Positions 6,204 through 12,913 are shown, numbered from the stretch's first letter. The stretch: 13,428 nucleotides of DNA from Bacteroidetes bacterium GWA2_31_9b (GCA_001769005.1 MENE01000170.1:1-13428), one strand, 5' to 3'. The notes: a model not told the origin generated them from the letters alone. A program made the numbers and translations.

Positions 6204-6800
6204 CTATAAAAATCGTTTAGCAACTTTTTCCCAATTAACCACATTCCAAAAAGCATCAATGTATTCTATTCTGCGATTCTGATATTTCAAATAATATGCA
6301 TGTTCCCAAACATCAAGTGCTAGTATTGGAATCCCCTTAATTTCAGCTATATCCATCAAGGGATTGTCCTGATTTGGAGTAGAATTAACAATTAGTTTTC
6401 CGTTCTGATTTATTAACCAGGCCCAACCTGATCCAAAACGAGTGGTCGCAGCTGCATTAAAAAGTTCCTTTAGTTTTTCGAATGAGCCAAAGTCTCTTTG
6501 TATTGCTTGTAATAAATCTCCTTTTGGCTCACCACCACCTTTGGGAGACATTATGTCCCAAAACAAATTGTGATTGTAAAACCCTCCGCCATTGTTTCGA
6601 ATTACCATTGTTTGTTTTGAAATATTCTTCAGAATTTCATCAATAGATTTTGTTTCCAGTTCTGTACCTTTAATGGCATTGTTCAGGTTATTTGTATATG
6701 CAGCATGATGCTTTGTATAATGTATTTCCATTGTTCTTGCATCGATATATGGCTCTAAAGCATCGTATGCATAATCTAATTTTGGTAACTCAAATGTCAT
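6204..6800 (-). CDS. sodA: Superoxide dismutase, Mn-type
   Basis: A 198-residue Fe/Mn-family superoxide dismutase. Metal ligands are His27, His77 (in GGGFYNHNLFW), Asp163 and His167 (in DVWEHAYY). Unlike its downstream neighbour it has Gly73 four residues before His77, and a glutamine in the later loop (Gln144, in STPNQDNPLM), the second-sphere arrangement of manganese enzymes. The first 45 residues of the two proteins are very alike, but residues 60-100 follow different subfamily patterns. So the pair looks like a functional Fe/Mn split, not a recent tandem copy; this is inferred from the motifs. A terminator at 6141-6172 suggests it is transcribed separately. Confidence 0.95.
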   Translation of the reverse strand: MTFELPKLDYAYDALEPYIDARTMEIHYTKHHAAYTNNLNNAIKGTELETKSIDEILKNISKQTMVIRNNGGGFYNHNLFWDIMSPKGGGEPKGDLLQAIQRDFGSFEKLKELFNAAATTRFGSGWAWLINQNGKLIVNSTPNQDNPLMDIAEIKGIPILALDVWEHAYYLKYQNRRIEYIDAFWNVVNWEKVAKRFL

Positions 6801-6898
6801 AACATTGTATTTTTATATTAAACAATAAAATAATTTATATAGATTCTAAATAACGAAACAAAAAATAGTTTCTTTTGTTTAAAATATAAAAGTTAAAA

Positions 6899-7084
6899 AT
6901 GAAAATTTTTAAAGAAATACACATTGAAAGTTTAATTGAACAGATTCCTGAATAAGTAAATTATTTAGCACAAAAAGGAATTCAGTGTATTGCTTGTGGA
7001 GAACCGATTTGGGGAACACTTGATGAAGCAGCTAAGAAAAAAGGGTTTAATGATTCTGAAATTAAAAGTTTATTGTTGAAATAA
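6899..7084 (+). pseudogene. DUF1858-type CxxC redox-domain protein, interrupted by TAA
   Basis: An ATG at 6899 opens a frame reading MKIFKEIHIESLIEQIPE, then TAA at 6953-6955. The same frame continues without further stops to TAA at 7082-7084 (61 codon positions): VNYLAQKGIQCIACGEPIWG (20-39), then TLDEAAKKKGF. The whole matches my recollection of the small DUF1858 / hybrid-cluster-associated redox-disulfide family: a P-E-x-V-x-x-L helix, CxxC (Cys30, Cys33), the GEPxWGTLEEAA signature, then GF. The stop falls at the variable residue between PE and V, so one base change (for example TCA or GAA to TAA) would explain it. No ATG or GTG downstream offers a restart that keeps the fold. A recent nonsense mutation or a sequencing error are both possible. 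It diverges from the Mn-type superoxide dismutase. Confidence 0.75.
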
Positions 7085-7144
7085 TGAAATTATAAGTTGC
7101 TCTTTTTATTAAAATTCTGTAACTAAACAAAGTTCCATCTAAAA

Positions 7145-7174
7145 TTTTATTATTCTCTATTTAGAATAATAAAA
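7145..7174. repeat. A+T-only hairpin, 12-bp stem
   Basis: TTTTATTATTCT (7145-7156) pairs perfectly with 7163-7174 around CTATTT. It lies between the broken redox gene and the convergent hldD, so it may be a weak shared terminator, but the tracts next to it are A-rich rather than clearly U-rich. Confidence 0.45.
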
Positions 7175-7241
7175 AATTAACAGCAAAGCACTCATTTTAA
7201 ATCGTAAATTTTACAAAGAAGACATATTCAACAACATAGCG

Positions 7242-7273
7242 TTCTTTGTGTAAATACTTTGTGTCCTTTGCGG
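7242..7273. repeat. CTTTGTGT / CCTTTGCGG dispersed-type repeat
   Basis: CTTTGTGT occurs at 7244-7251 and 7257-7264, followed directly by CCTTTGCGG (7265-7273). This resembles a short repeat style I recall from many Bacteroidota intergenic regions. The surrounding gap 7085-7338 holds no gene. Confidence 0.5.
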
Positions 7274-7338
7274 TAAAAATTTATTTTGTAATAAACATAA
7301 ATTCAGCACTATAACCATACTGATTAGTTGCAAATTTT

Positions 7339-8304
7339 CTAATTGTATTTATGTTCGATTAAGTAATTTTTCACATAATCTTCAACACCATCTTCAAGGC
7401 TGGTAAAAGGTTTTACATAACCAATTGCTTTTAGTTTGCTCATGTTTGCTTCTGTAAAATACTGGTATTTATCACGAATATCTTCGGGAGTATCAATAAA
7501 ATGAATATCCTCTTTTACCGACATTGCTTTAAATGTATTTTTTGTAAGATCTAAAAATGATCGGGCTTTACCTGTACCTAAATTGTAAATTCCTGAGTTT
7601 TTTCGGTGATTCATAAAGAAATACAAAACATCAACTACATCTTTAACATAAATAAAATCACGTAATTGCTCACCATCTTTAAATTCGGGTTTGTGCGATC
7701 GGAAAAGATTCATTTTTCCGGTAGAACTTATTTGTTTAAATGAGTGAAGAATAACAGAAGCCATTCGTCCTTTATGATATTCGTTTGGTCCGTAAACATT
7801 AAAAAACTTTAAACCTACCCAGAAATATGGTTTTTGAAGCTGATTAATTGCCCATTTATCAAAATCGTTTTTCGATTCACCGTAAGGATTTAATGGTTTT
7901 AACTGCTCAATCAAATCGTGCCTGTCGTCGTATCCAAGTTCACCTCCACCATAAGTGGCTGCTGACGATGCATAAACAAAAGGTAGCCCATATTCAATAC
8001 ATTTTTTCCACAATTTTTGGGTGTACCCGATATTTAATTTTTCAAAAATCGCTTTATCGAATTCTGCAGTATCGGTTCTTGCTCCAATGTGAAAAACAAA
8101 TTGAATAAATCGCTGGTTCTGGTCAATCCACTCAAAAAGCTCATCGCGATGAACACTATGAGTGAATTTTTTACCTTCGAAGTTTTTGTTTTTTTCGTCT
8201 CTCGAAAAATCATCAACAAGTACAATGTCTTTATAACCCTCGTCGTTCAATTTACGAACAAGATTACTACCAATAAAACCTGCTGCTCCGGTTACTATAA
8301 TCAT
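7339..8304 (-). CDS. hldD: ADP-L-glycero-D-manno-heptose 6-epimerase
   Basis: A 321-residue extended short-chain dehydrogenase that epimerises ADP-D-glycero-D-manno-heptose to the L-glycero form, the activated heptose for lipopolysaccharide inner core. The N-terminal Rossmann motif TGAAGFIGSN (5-14) binds NAD(P). The family block YASSAATYGG (111-120) carries the catalytic Ser/Thr region, and YGESK (141-145) is the YxxxK pair. FFNVYGPNEYHKGRMASV, in the middle, and the later RDFIYVKDVVDV are diagnostic of HldD over other epimerases. Length is slightly above the usual 310. It is the last gene of the mqnB-mqnD-hldD run, 23 bases after mqnD; this pairing of quinone and lipopolysaccharide genes has no obvious metabolic logic. 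Confidence 0.93.
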   Translation of the reverse strand: MIIVTGAAGFIGSNLVRKLNDEGYKDIVLVDDFSRDEKNKNFEGKKFTHSVHRDELFEWIDQNQRFIQFVFHIGARTDTAEFDKAIFEKLNIGYTQKLWKKCIEYGLPFVYASSAATYGGGELGYDDRHDLIEQLKPLNPYGESKNDFDKWAINQLQKPYFWVGLKFFNVYGPNEYHKGRMASVILHSFKQISSTGKMNLFRSHKPEFKDGEQLRDFIYVKDVVDVLYFFMNHRKNSGIYNLGTGKARSFLDLTKNTFKAMSVKEDIHFIDTPEDIRDKYQYFTEANMSKLKAIGYVKPFTSLEDGVEDYVKNYLIEHKYN

Positions 8305-8327
8305 AATTTAACTGTTAAATCAGGACG

Positions 8328-9161
8328 CTAAGTTAAAAATATTCTTTCATTCATATCAGGAATTGCTTCCAAAGAAATTGCTTTCTTGTATAAAACGCGA
8401 ATAGCATCTTTTCCTTCTTTACCCAAATCAAGGCTGTAATTATTTACATATAAATTAATGTGTTTATACATAACTTCTTCGCTCATTTCCTGAGCGTGTT
8501 TTTTTATATAATCCGATCCTGATTTTGGATTTTGGAATGCATATTCGACACTTTTTTTTAATATTCTGTTAATCTTAAGTTGTAGGTCATTATTTAGGTT
8601 TCGTTTTATTGCAATTCCACCTAAAGGAATTGGTAATCCTGTTTCTTTTTCCCAAAACTCACCCAAATCAATAATTTTTTTCAATCCTTTTTTTTCATAA
8701 GTAAATCGGCTTTCATGTATTATTAAGCCTGCATCTGTTTCATTATTTAAAACTACTTCTTCAATATCAGAAAATAAATATTCTACTTTGTTTATTGCTT
8801 TTGGATAGGCAATCTTTAGTAATAAATTAGCTGTTGTATGTTCGCCGGGAATAGCAATTTTAAGGTCATTTATTTCGTCAGGATAAACCTTTCGTTTACT
8901 GATAAGCAATGGGCCATTATTTTTACCTAATGCACTTCCTGAATCTAGCAGACAATAATTATGAGCGATATAAGCAAATGCATGAAAACTTATTTTGGTA
9001 ACATCAAGTTCCTGATTTATTGCTTTTTTATTAAGTTCTTCAACATCGGCAATATGTAAATCAAAATCGATTCCCTCGGTATCAATTTTATGATGAATCA
9101 TTGCATCAAAAATAAATGTATCGTTAGGGCAACTTGAAAAGCCTAAACTTACTTTTTGCAT
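8328..9161 (-). CDS. mqnD: 1,4-dihydroxy-6-naphthoate synthase (futalosine pathway)
   Basis: A 277-residue cytoplasmic enzyme that converts cyclic dehypoxanthine futalosine to 1,4-dihydroxy-6-naphthoate in futalosine-dependent menaquinone synthesis. It has a periplasmic-binding-protein-like fold but no signal peptide. Family motifs are SSCPNDTFIF (9-18), DVTKISFHA (53-61), PGEHTTANLL (105-114), IIHESRFTY (147-155), whose His149 corresponds to the catalytic histidine, and LPIPLGGIAIKR (176-187). Its start is five bases after the stop of mqnB, and hldD follows after 23 bases, so the three are almost certainly one transcript. The related chorismate dehydratase MqnA shares the fold, but the CPNDTF and IPLGG motifs favour MqnD. 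Confidence 0.93.
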   Translation of the reverse strand: MQKVSLGFSSCPNDTFIFDAMIHHKIDTEGIDFDLHIADVEELNKKAINQELDVTKISFHAFAYIAHNYCLLDSGSALGKNNGPLLISKRKVYPDEINDLKIAIPGEHTTANLLLKIAYPKAINKVEYLFSDIEEVVLNNETDAGLIIHESRFTYEKKGLKKIIDLGEFWEKETGLPIPLGGIAIKRNLNNDLQLKINRILKKSVEYAFQNPKSGSDYIKKHAQEMSEEVMYKHINLYVNNYSLDLGKEGKDAIRVLYKKAISLEAIPDMNERIFLT

Positions 9162-9166
9162 AGAAA

Positions 9167-9865
9167 TTAAATTTTTTGCTCTTTATCTAGTACAATTAAT
9201 AGTTCGAAAAGTTTATCGTTCAAATTGTTTATTGCTAATGGAATATTCCATTTGGCTTTTTCTCTTTCTTTGACATAATTTGATATTGCACGAATCTGAA
9301 TAAATTTTACTTTTTGCATTATACAAACATAAAAAAAAGCGGCTCCTTCCATAGTTTCTATATCGGAATTGAATTTTTCTTTAAATCGCTTTGAAGATTC
9401 AACATTACCATGAGTTGTATTTACAGTTATTGCCGATATTTCATTTATATTTTTAAAAAATGAGTATTCGAGAACTGTTGAATTGATTAACATAGAATTA
9501 GTAAAAGGGAATTCTGACTCTAACATAAATCCTTTTTCAAATAATGTTGAAAAAGATTGAGAATCTTCAATCCCTAAATCTGCAAACTGATCTTTAAGAA
9601 CTATAAAAACATCACCAATATTAATTTCTGATCTAAAACTGCCGGCTATTCCAGCATTTATAACTAAATCGTATTTGGTCTTATTTAAATGATTAGTTAG
9701 AGAATAGGTTGTAAAAACACTACCAATTCCTGTTATTAAAACATCAACAAAAAGTGAATTGTATTGATAACTAATAAGATTGCTGTGATTACTTTGTAAA
9801 GTAATCAGTTTTGATTTTATTGGAAATATTTCTTTTTCGGTTGCAGAAACAATTAATATCTTCAT
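9167..9865 (-). CDS. mqnB: Futalosine hydrolase
   Basis: A 232-residue nucleoside hydrolase of the MTA/SAH nucleosidase superfamily that removes hypoxanthine from futalosine, giving dehypoxanthine futalosine for menaquinone synthesis. Motifs: SATEKEIFPI (7-16), with the acidic residue that activates water; TGIGSV (45-50); NAGIAGSF (70-77); GDVFIVLKDQFADLGIED, for the ribose and substrate loop; METMEGAAFFYVC around 170-181; and IRAISNYVKER. In the last, Asn196 stands where ordinary MTA/SAH nucleosidases have the catalytic Asp, a difference that, with the DLGIED loop and the mqnD neighbour, supports futalosine hydrolase. First gene of the operon; a -7 element lies at 9890-9897. Confidence 0.92.
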   Translation of the reverse strand: MKILIVSATEKEIFPIKSKLITLQSNHSNLISYQYNSLFVDVLITGIGSVFTTYSLTNHLNKTKYDLVINAGIAGSFRSEINIGDVFIVLKDQFADLGIEDSQSFSTLFEKGFMLESEFPFTNSMLINSTVLEYSFFKNINEISAITVNTTHGNVESSKRFKEKFNSDIETMEGAAFFYVCIMQKVKFIQIRAISNYVKEREKAKWNIPLAINNLNDKLFELLIVLDKEQKI

Positions 9866-9875
9866 AAGTATTTGT

Positions 9876-9883
9876 TACTTTTG
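9876..9883 (+). promoter_or_regulatory. Possible -7 element for queD-folE
   Basis: TACTTTTG fits TAnnTTTG. It would give an 85-base leader containing the inverted repeat at 9925-9963. No -33 TTTG sits at the right distance, so the call is tentative. Confidence 0.3.
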
Positions 9884-9889
9884 CATTTT

Positions 9890-9897
9890 CAAATATA
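9890..9897 (-). promoter_or_regulatory. -7 promoter element for mqnB-mqnD-hldD
   Basis: On the minus strand this reads TATATTTG, a perfect TAnnTTTG match, 25 bases before the mqnB start. The -33 position is not a clear TTTG. Confidence 0.5.
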
Positions 9898-9924
9898 TTG
9901 TTTTTGTAGCAAAAAATATATTAA

Positions 9925-9963
9925 ATTAGTGATTCAAAAATTATGAAAAACTAAATCACTAAT
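9925..9963. repeat. 10-bp perfect inverted repeat before queD
   Basis: ATTAGTGATT (9925-9934) is repeated in exact inversion at 9954-9963, separated by 19 bases, just upstream of the queD start. It could be an operator, a leader hairpin or chance in A+T-rich DNA. No T-run follows that would make it a terminator. Confidence 0.55.
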
Positions 9964-9975
9964 AAAAACGAAAAT

Positions 9976-10389
9976 ATGGTATTTATTACCCGGAGAGAAC
10001 AATTTAGTGCAGCACACCGACTTTTTAAAAATAATTGGGATGATGAAAAAAACCTGGAAGTTTTTGGACAATGCTCGAATCCCAATTGGCATGGACACAA
10101 TTATGTATTATTTATTACTGTTAAAGGTGATGTTAATCCGGAAACCGGATTTGTTGTTAATATTAAAAAATTAAGTGCCATAATTAGAGAATCAATAATT
10201 AGTAAACTTGACCATAAAAATATTAATATTGATGTTGATTTTATGAGAGGAAAACTTGCTTCTACAGAATATCTTGCAATAAGTATTTGGGAGCAACTTG
10301 AAGCTTCAATAACTGAGTTGGGAATTCAATTACATTGTGTGAAATTGATGGAAACAGAAAATAATTATATTGAATATTACGGAAATTAA
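9976..10389 (+). CDS. queD: 6-pyruvoyl/6-carboxy-tetrahydropterin synthase family protein
   Basis: A 137-residue PTPS/QueD-fold enzyme acting on 7,8-dihydroneopterin triphosphate. Zinc ligands are His14 (in FSAAHRL), His39 and His41 (in NPNWHGHNY); the catalytic cysteine is Cys33 (FGQCSNPN), with Asp79 and His80 in LDHKN, and METENNYIEYY near the end. The CSNPNWHGHNY and GFVVNIKKL blocks resemble 6-pyruvoyl-tetrahydropterin synthase more than classical QueD. The product could therefore be 6-carboxy-tetrahydropterin for queuosine or a tetrahydropterin cofactor; queC and queE are not in the window. Its stop is six bases before folE, which makes the substrate, so the two form an operon. The symbol is tentative. 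Confidence 0.88.
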   Translation: MVFITRREQFSAAHRLFKNNWDDEKNLEVFGQCSNPNWHGHNYVLFITVKGDVNPETGFVVNIKKLSAIIRESIISKLDHKNINIDVDFMRGKLASTEYLAISIWEQLEASITELGIQLHCVKLMETENNYIEYYGN

Positions 10390-10395
10390 ATTATC

Positions 10396-11034
10396 ATGGA
10401 AATAATTAATAATGGGGTAAAAACCTTCGAAAATATTGGATATTCAAGAATTGATAAATGGGATTCTGAAAAAACAGCAGAGTTGGCAAAACATTATAAA
10501 GCAATTCTTGAATTAATTGGAGAAGATACAACCCGTGAAGGTTTACTCGATACACCGGTTCGTGTAGCTAAATCGATACAATTTTTAACTAAAGGATATA
10601 ATATTGATCCAAAAGATATTTTAAAATCGGCAACTTTTCGCGAAGATTACAAACAAATGGTAATTGTTAAAGATATTGAACTGTATTCAATGTGCGAGCA
10701 TCATATGATTCCTTTTTACGGAAAAGCGCATGTTGCGTCTATTCCTAACAAATACATTACAGGATTAAGTAAAATTGCTCATGTTGTTGAGGCTTATGCA
10801 CGCAGGTTGCAAGTTCAGGAACGTTTAACCATGCAAATTCGTGATTGTATTCAGGATACATTAAACCCTTATGGTGTAGCTGTTGTTATTGAAGCATCAC
10901 ATATGTGTATGCAAATGAGAGGTGTTCAGAAACAAAACTCTGTAACTACAACTTCTGCATTTACAGGTGCATTCTTACGCGATACCAAAACACGCGAAGA
11001 GTTTATTCATTTGATTGGTTCGAGGCTACATTAG
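10396..11034 (+). CDS. folE: GTP cyclohydrolase I
   Basis: A 212-residue GTP cyclohydrolase I, which converts GTP to 7,8-dihydroneopterin triphosphate, the entry step to folate, tetrahydropterin and queuosine. Zinc ligands are Cys100 and His103 (CEHH) and Cys171 (SHMCMQMRGV); His102 is the catalytic histidine. EDTTREGLLDTPVRVAKS (43-60) and LSKIAHVVEAYARRLQVQER (124-143) are standard family blocks. The first 25 residues are an N-terminal extension of low conservation, and the length is within the bacterial range. It lies six bases after the PTPS/QueD gene, whose substrate it supplies. A hairpin with U-tract at 11084-11113 ends the transcript. Confidence 0.97.
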   Translation: MEIINNGVKTFENIGYSRIDKWDSEKTAELAKHYKAILELIGEDTTREGLLDTPVRVAKSIQFLTKGYNIDPKDILKSATFREDYKQMVIVKDIELYSMCEHHMIPFYGKAHVASIPNKYITGLSKIAHVVEAYARRLQVQERLTMQIRDCIQDTLNPYGVAVVIEASHMCMQMRGVQKQNSVTTTSAFTGAFLRDTKTREEFIHLIGSRLH

Positions 11035-11083
11035 AAGGCGAGAGGCAAAGAGCGGAGAGTTTATGTAGTTTGTTGAAGAGTAT

Positions 11084-11113
11084 AGTGTTAAGGTTAGCTT
11101 TAACACTTTTTTT
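11084..11113 (+). terminator. Intrinsic terminator after folE
   Basis: AGTGTTAA (11084-11091) pairs with TTAACACT (11100-11107) around an 8-base loop, followed by TTTTTTT. It lies 49 bases past the folE stop. Confidence 0.85.
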
Positions 11114-11201
11114 GTTTTATATCATATACCATATACCATTTACCCTTTATAACCACGGTACCACTGAGTTTTTCACGGTTACACAGAGCATAAGTTTCCT
11201 G

Positions 11202-11298
11202 CTGCCACTTTTTACTTTTTCCTGTCTTCGGCATTCATGCTTTTTCCTTTATATTTTTGTCTTTTATCTTTCTCTTACTACTGCCACTTTTCACTTTT
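11202..11298. repeat. Direct repeat CTGCCACTTTTNACTTTT, two copies
   Basis: Copies at 11202-11219 and 11281-11298 differ at one base (T versus C) and are 79 bases apart. They flank pyrimidine-rich DNA without coding features. Confidence 0.6.
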
Positions 11299-11324
11299 AT
11301 ACCCTATACCCTATACCTCATACC
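11298..11324. repeat. TATACCC short tandem repeat
   Basis: TATACCC occurs at 11298-11304 and 11305-11311, followed by TATACC and TACC. It is the reverse complement of the GGGTATA motif at 1321-1351, and a related run occurs at 11123-11147. Confidence 0.65.
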
Positions 11325-11373
11325 TTTTCAAAATACAGCTAACTATCAATTTATTAACCATTTAACAAAAAGA

Positions 11374-11404
11374 TTTGCCATTTCGTTTGATTTTGTTATT
11401 TTTG
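11374..11404 (+). promoter_or_regulatory. Full Bacteroidota-type promoter for fabD
   Basis: TTTG (11374-11377), a 19-base spacer, and TATTTTTG (11397-11404) match both the -33 and -7 boxes of the Bacteroidota primary sigma factor at consensus spacing. The fabD ATG lies 37 bases past the -7 box, giving a short leader. Confidence 0.75.
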
Positions 11405-11441
11405 TCGGCTGTTAAATAAAATATTAACCAATAATTAAGAT

Positions 11442-12314
11442 ATGAACGCATATGTATTCCCTGGACAAGGAGCACAATTTGTTGGAATGGGTAAAGATCT
11501 TTACGAAAAATATCCAATTGCAAAAGAGCTTTTTGAAAAAGCGAATCAAATTTTAGGTTTTAGAATTACCGATTTAATGTTTAATGGTACTGAAGAAGAT
11601 CTAAAACAAACCAAAGTTACCCAACCTGCTATTTTCTTGCATTCAGTGATATTAGCAAAAACGTTAGAAAATTTTAAACCTGACATGGTTGCAGGGCATT
11701 CATTGGGTGAGTTTTCTGCTCTTGTTGCTAATGGAGCTTTATCGTTTGAAGATGGATTAACTCTTGTTTCGAAACGTGCTATGGCTATGCAAAAAGCATG
11801 TGAGAAAGAACCATCTACAATGGCCGCAATTATTGGCTTAGATGATGCAATAGTTGAAAAAATTTGTTCTGAAATAAATGAAGTTGTTGTTGCTGCTAAT
11901 TACAATTGTCCCGGACAGTTGGTAATTTCAGGATCAATGAAAGGTATTGAAATTGCTTGTCAGAAATTAACTGAAGCAGGTGCAAAAAGAGCTCTTCCTT
12001 TAAAGGTCGGTGGTGCATTCCATTCTCCACTTATGGAGCCAGCTCGTGTTGAATTAGCTGAAGCAATTAATTCAACCACATTTTCAAAACCTGTTTGCCC
12101 TGTTTATCAGAATGTTGATGCTAAACCTTATAGCAATGCAGAACAAATAAAAGAGAATTTAATTAAGCAATTAACATCGCCTGTTAAATGGACTCAGATT
12201 ATGCAAAATATGATTGCAGATGGAATGAGCTCATACACCGAAGTAGGTCCTGGAAATGTATTACAAGGATTACTTAAAAAAATTAGCAAAGATATTCCTA
12301 CTCAAAGTGCATAA
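11442..12314 (+). CDS. fabD: Malonyl-CoA:ACP transacylase
   Basis: A 290-residue cytoplasmic malonyl-CoA:acyl-carrier-protein transacylase, which loads malonate onto ACP for fatty-acid synthesis. The N-terminal FPGQGAQFVGMG (6-17) forms the oxyanion-hole region; GHSLGE (85-90) contains nucleophile Ser87; Arg112 (SKRAMAM) binds the malonyl carboxylate; GAFHSPLM (191-198) carries the catalytic His194. NCPGQLVISG (155-164) and EVGPGNVLQGL near the end are also typical. Length is a little below the usual 305-310 but complete. It stands alone, with its own promoter (11374-11404) and terminator (12334-12362), not in a fab cluster. Confidence 0.96.
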   Translation: MNAYVFPGQGAQFVGMGKDLYEKYPIAKELFEKANQILGFRITDLMFNGTEEDLKQTKVTQPAIFLHSVILAKTLENFKPDMVAGHSLGEFSALVANGALSFEDGLTLVSKRAMAMQKACEKEPSTMAAIIGLDDAIVEKICSEINEVVVAANYNCPGQLVISGSMKGIEIACQKLTEAGAKRALPLKVGGAFHSPLMEPARVELAEAINSTTFSKPVCPVYQNVDAKPYSNAEQIKENLIKQLTSPVKWTQIMQNMIADGMSSYTEVGPGNVLQGLLKKISKDIPTQSA

Positions 12315-12333
12315 TTACACTTTATAAAAAAGT

Positions 12334-12362
12334 AAAAGCCTTGATTTTTCAAGGCTTTTTTT
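12334..12362 (+). terminator. Intrinsic terminator after fabD
   Basis: AAAAGCCTTGA (12334-12344) pairs perfectly over 11 bases with TCAAGGCTTTT (12349-12359) around TTTT, and a run of seven T closes it. The A-run upstream may also help end the convergent OsmC-family transcript. Confidence 0.92.
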
Positions 12363-12387
12363 ATGTGGTAATACTTTTTTTTAGATT

Positions 12388-12798
12388 TTAATCTTTAAAC
12401 TTTATACTGATATTCTGAATGGTTTCAGTATGTAAACTTAATGGCACCGGGGAAACCTTTACTAAACCTTGTAAAATCTTCTTTTGTTTATCATTTAAAT
12501 CACACATTGTAAAATCGTATTCAATTTTTACTTCTGCAACCCTTCGTGGATTTTCAGACATAATCTTCCATGTTTTTGCTGTTGCACCATCAATTCTAAA
12601 TCCACTTGCTTCGGCTTTAATTCCCATAATTGTAAAAATGCAACTTGCAAGCGATGTTGCCAATAAATCGGTAGGAGAGAAGGTTTCTCCTTTTCCATGA
12701 TTATCAACCGGAGCATCAGTTATTAGTTTATTTCCGGATTGAACATGAATTGCCTCTGTTCTTAATTGACCAATGTATTTTGTACGAATTGTTTCCAT
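12388..12798 (-). CDS. OsmC/Ohr-superfamily protein with only the first active cysteine
   Basis: A 136-residue OsmC-like protein; family members are homodimeric thiol peroxidases that reduce organic hydroperoxides. Visible features are a beta-rich N-terminus, NHGKGETFSPTDLLATSLASC (33-53) ending at the peroxidatic Cys53 on the long helix, and the closing strand IQNISIKF. The second, resolving cysteine normally lies in a CPV motif of the last helix; here the corresponding segment reads KVSPVPLSLH, with Ser116 in its place. The only other cysteine, Cys99, is in the MCDL strand turn and unlikely to replace it. Either the mechanism is one-cysteine or the role is not peroxidase. A -7 element lies at 12826-12833. 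Confidence 0.88.
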   Translation of the reverse strand: METIRTKYIGQLRTEAIHVQSGNKLITDAPVDNHGKGETFSPTDLLATSLASCIFTIMGIKAEASGFRIDGATAKTWKIMSENPRRVAEVKIEYDFTMCDLNDKQKKILQGLVKVSPVPLSLHTETIQNISIKFKD

Positions 12799-12825
12799 AA
12801 TATTATCTGTTTAATATTGTACAAA

Positions 12826-12833
12826 CAAAAATA
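12826..12833 (-). promoter_or_regulatory. -7 promoter element for the OsmC-family gene
   Basis: On the minus strand this reads TATTTTTG, a perfect TAnnTTTG, 28 bases before the start codon. No TTTG sits at the -33 spacing. Confidence 0.5.
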
Positions 12834-12861
12834 ATCAATTTTAGTTTTAATTAGTAAAAAC

Positions 12862-12892
12862 AAAAAAAGCGATAGAGCAATTTCTACCGCTT
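12862..12892 (-). terminator. Intrinsic terminator after the thioredoxin gene
   Basis: On the minus strand AAGCGGTAGA pairs with TCTATCGCTT over ten bases (one G-U pair) around a six-base loop, and a seven-T run follows (12862-12868). It lies 22 bases past the thioredoxin stop. Confidence 0.85.
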
Positions 12893-12913
12893 ATTTTAAA
12901 TTAAAAATTACTT

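Larger units (their letters stand above)
11035..11441. other. Non-coding stretch of terminator plus degenerate repeats
   Basis: After the folE terminator (11084-11113) the DNA is a run of low-complexity repeats: CATATACC/ATATACC units (11123-11147), a CCACTGAG...CACGGTTACACAGAG segment (11153-11188), two copies of CTGCCACTTTTNACTTTT (11202-11219 and 11281-11298) and TATACCC units (11298-11324). The fabD promoter closes it. The 145-codon frame at 10905-11342 overlaps folE out of frame and runs through these repeats, so it is not a gene. Confidence 0.65.

Noticed and set aside
5481..6800. Recent tandem duplication of one superoxide dismutase
   Set aside because: N-termini are similar, but the metal-specificity positions and residues 60-100 belong to different subtypes, so divergence is old.
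6953..6955. Stop-codon readthrough or an alternative genetic code
   Set aside because: TAA ends many intact genes in the window, and no recoding signal or UGA-type context is present; mutation or sequencing error is simpler.
7085..7338. RNA gene or riboswitch in the gap before hldD
   Set aside because: Only an A+T hairpin and a short dispersed repeat are visible; no tRNA-like or known riboswitch structure could be made out.
10905..11342. 145-codon open frame on the plus strand overlapping folE
   Set aside because: Its first part is folE read in another frame; the rest is low-complexity repeat DNA after the folE terminator.
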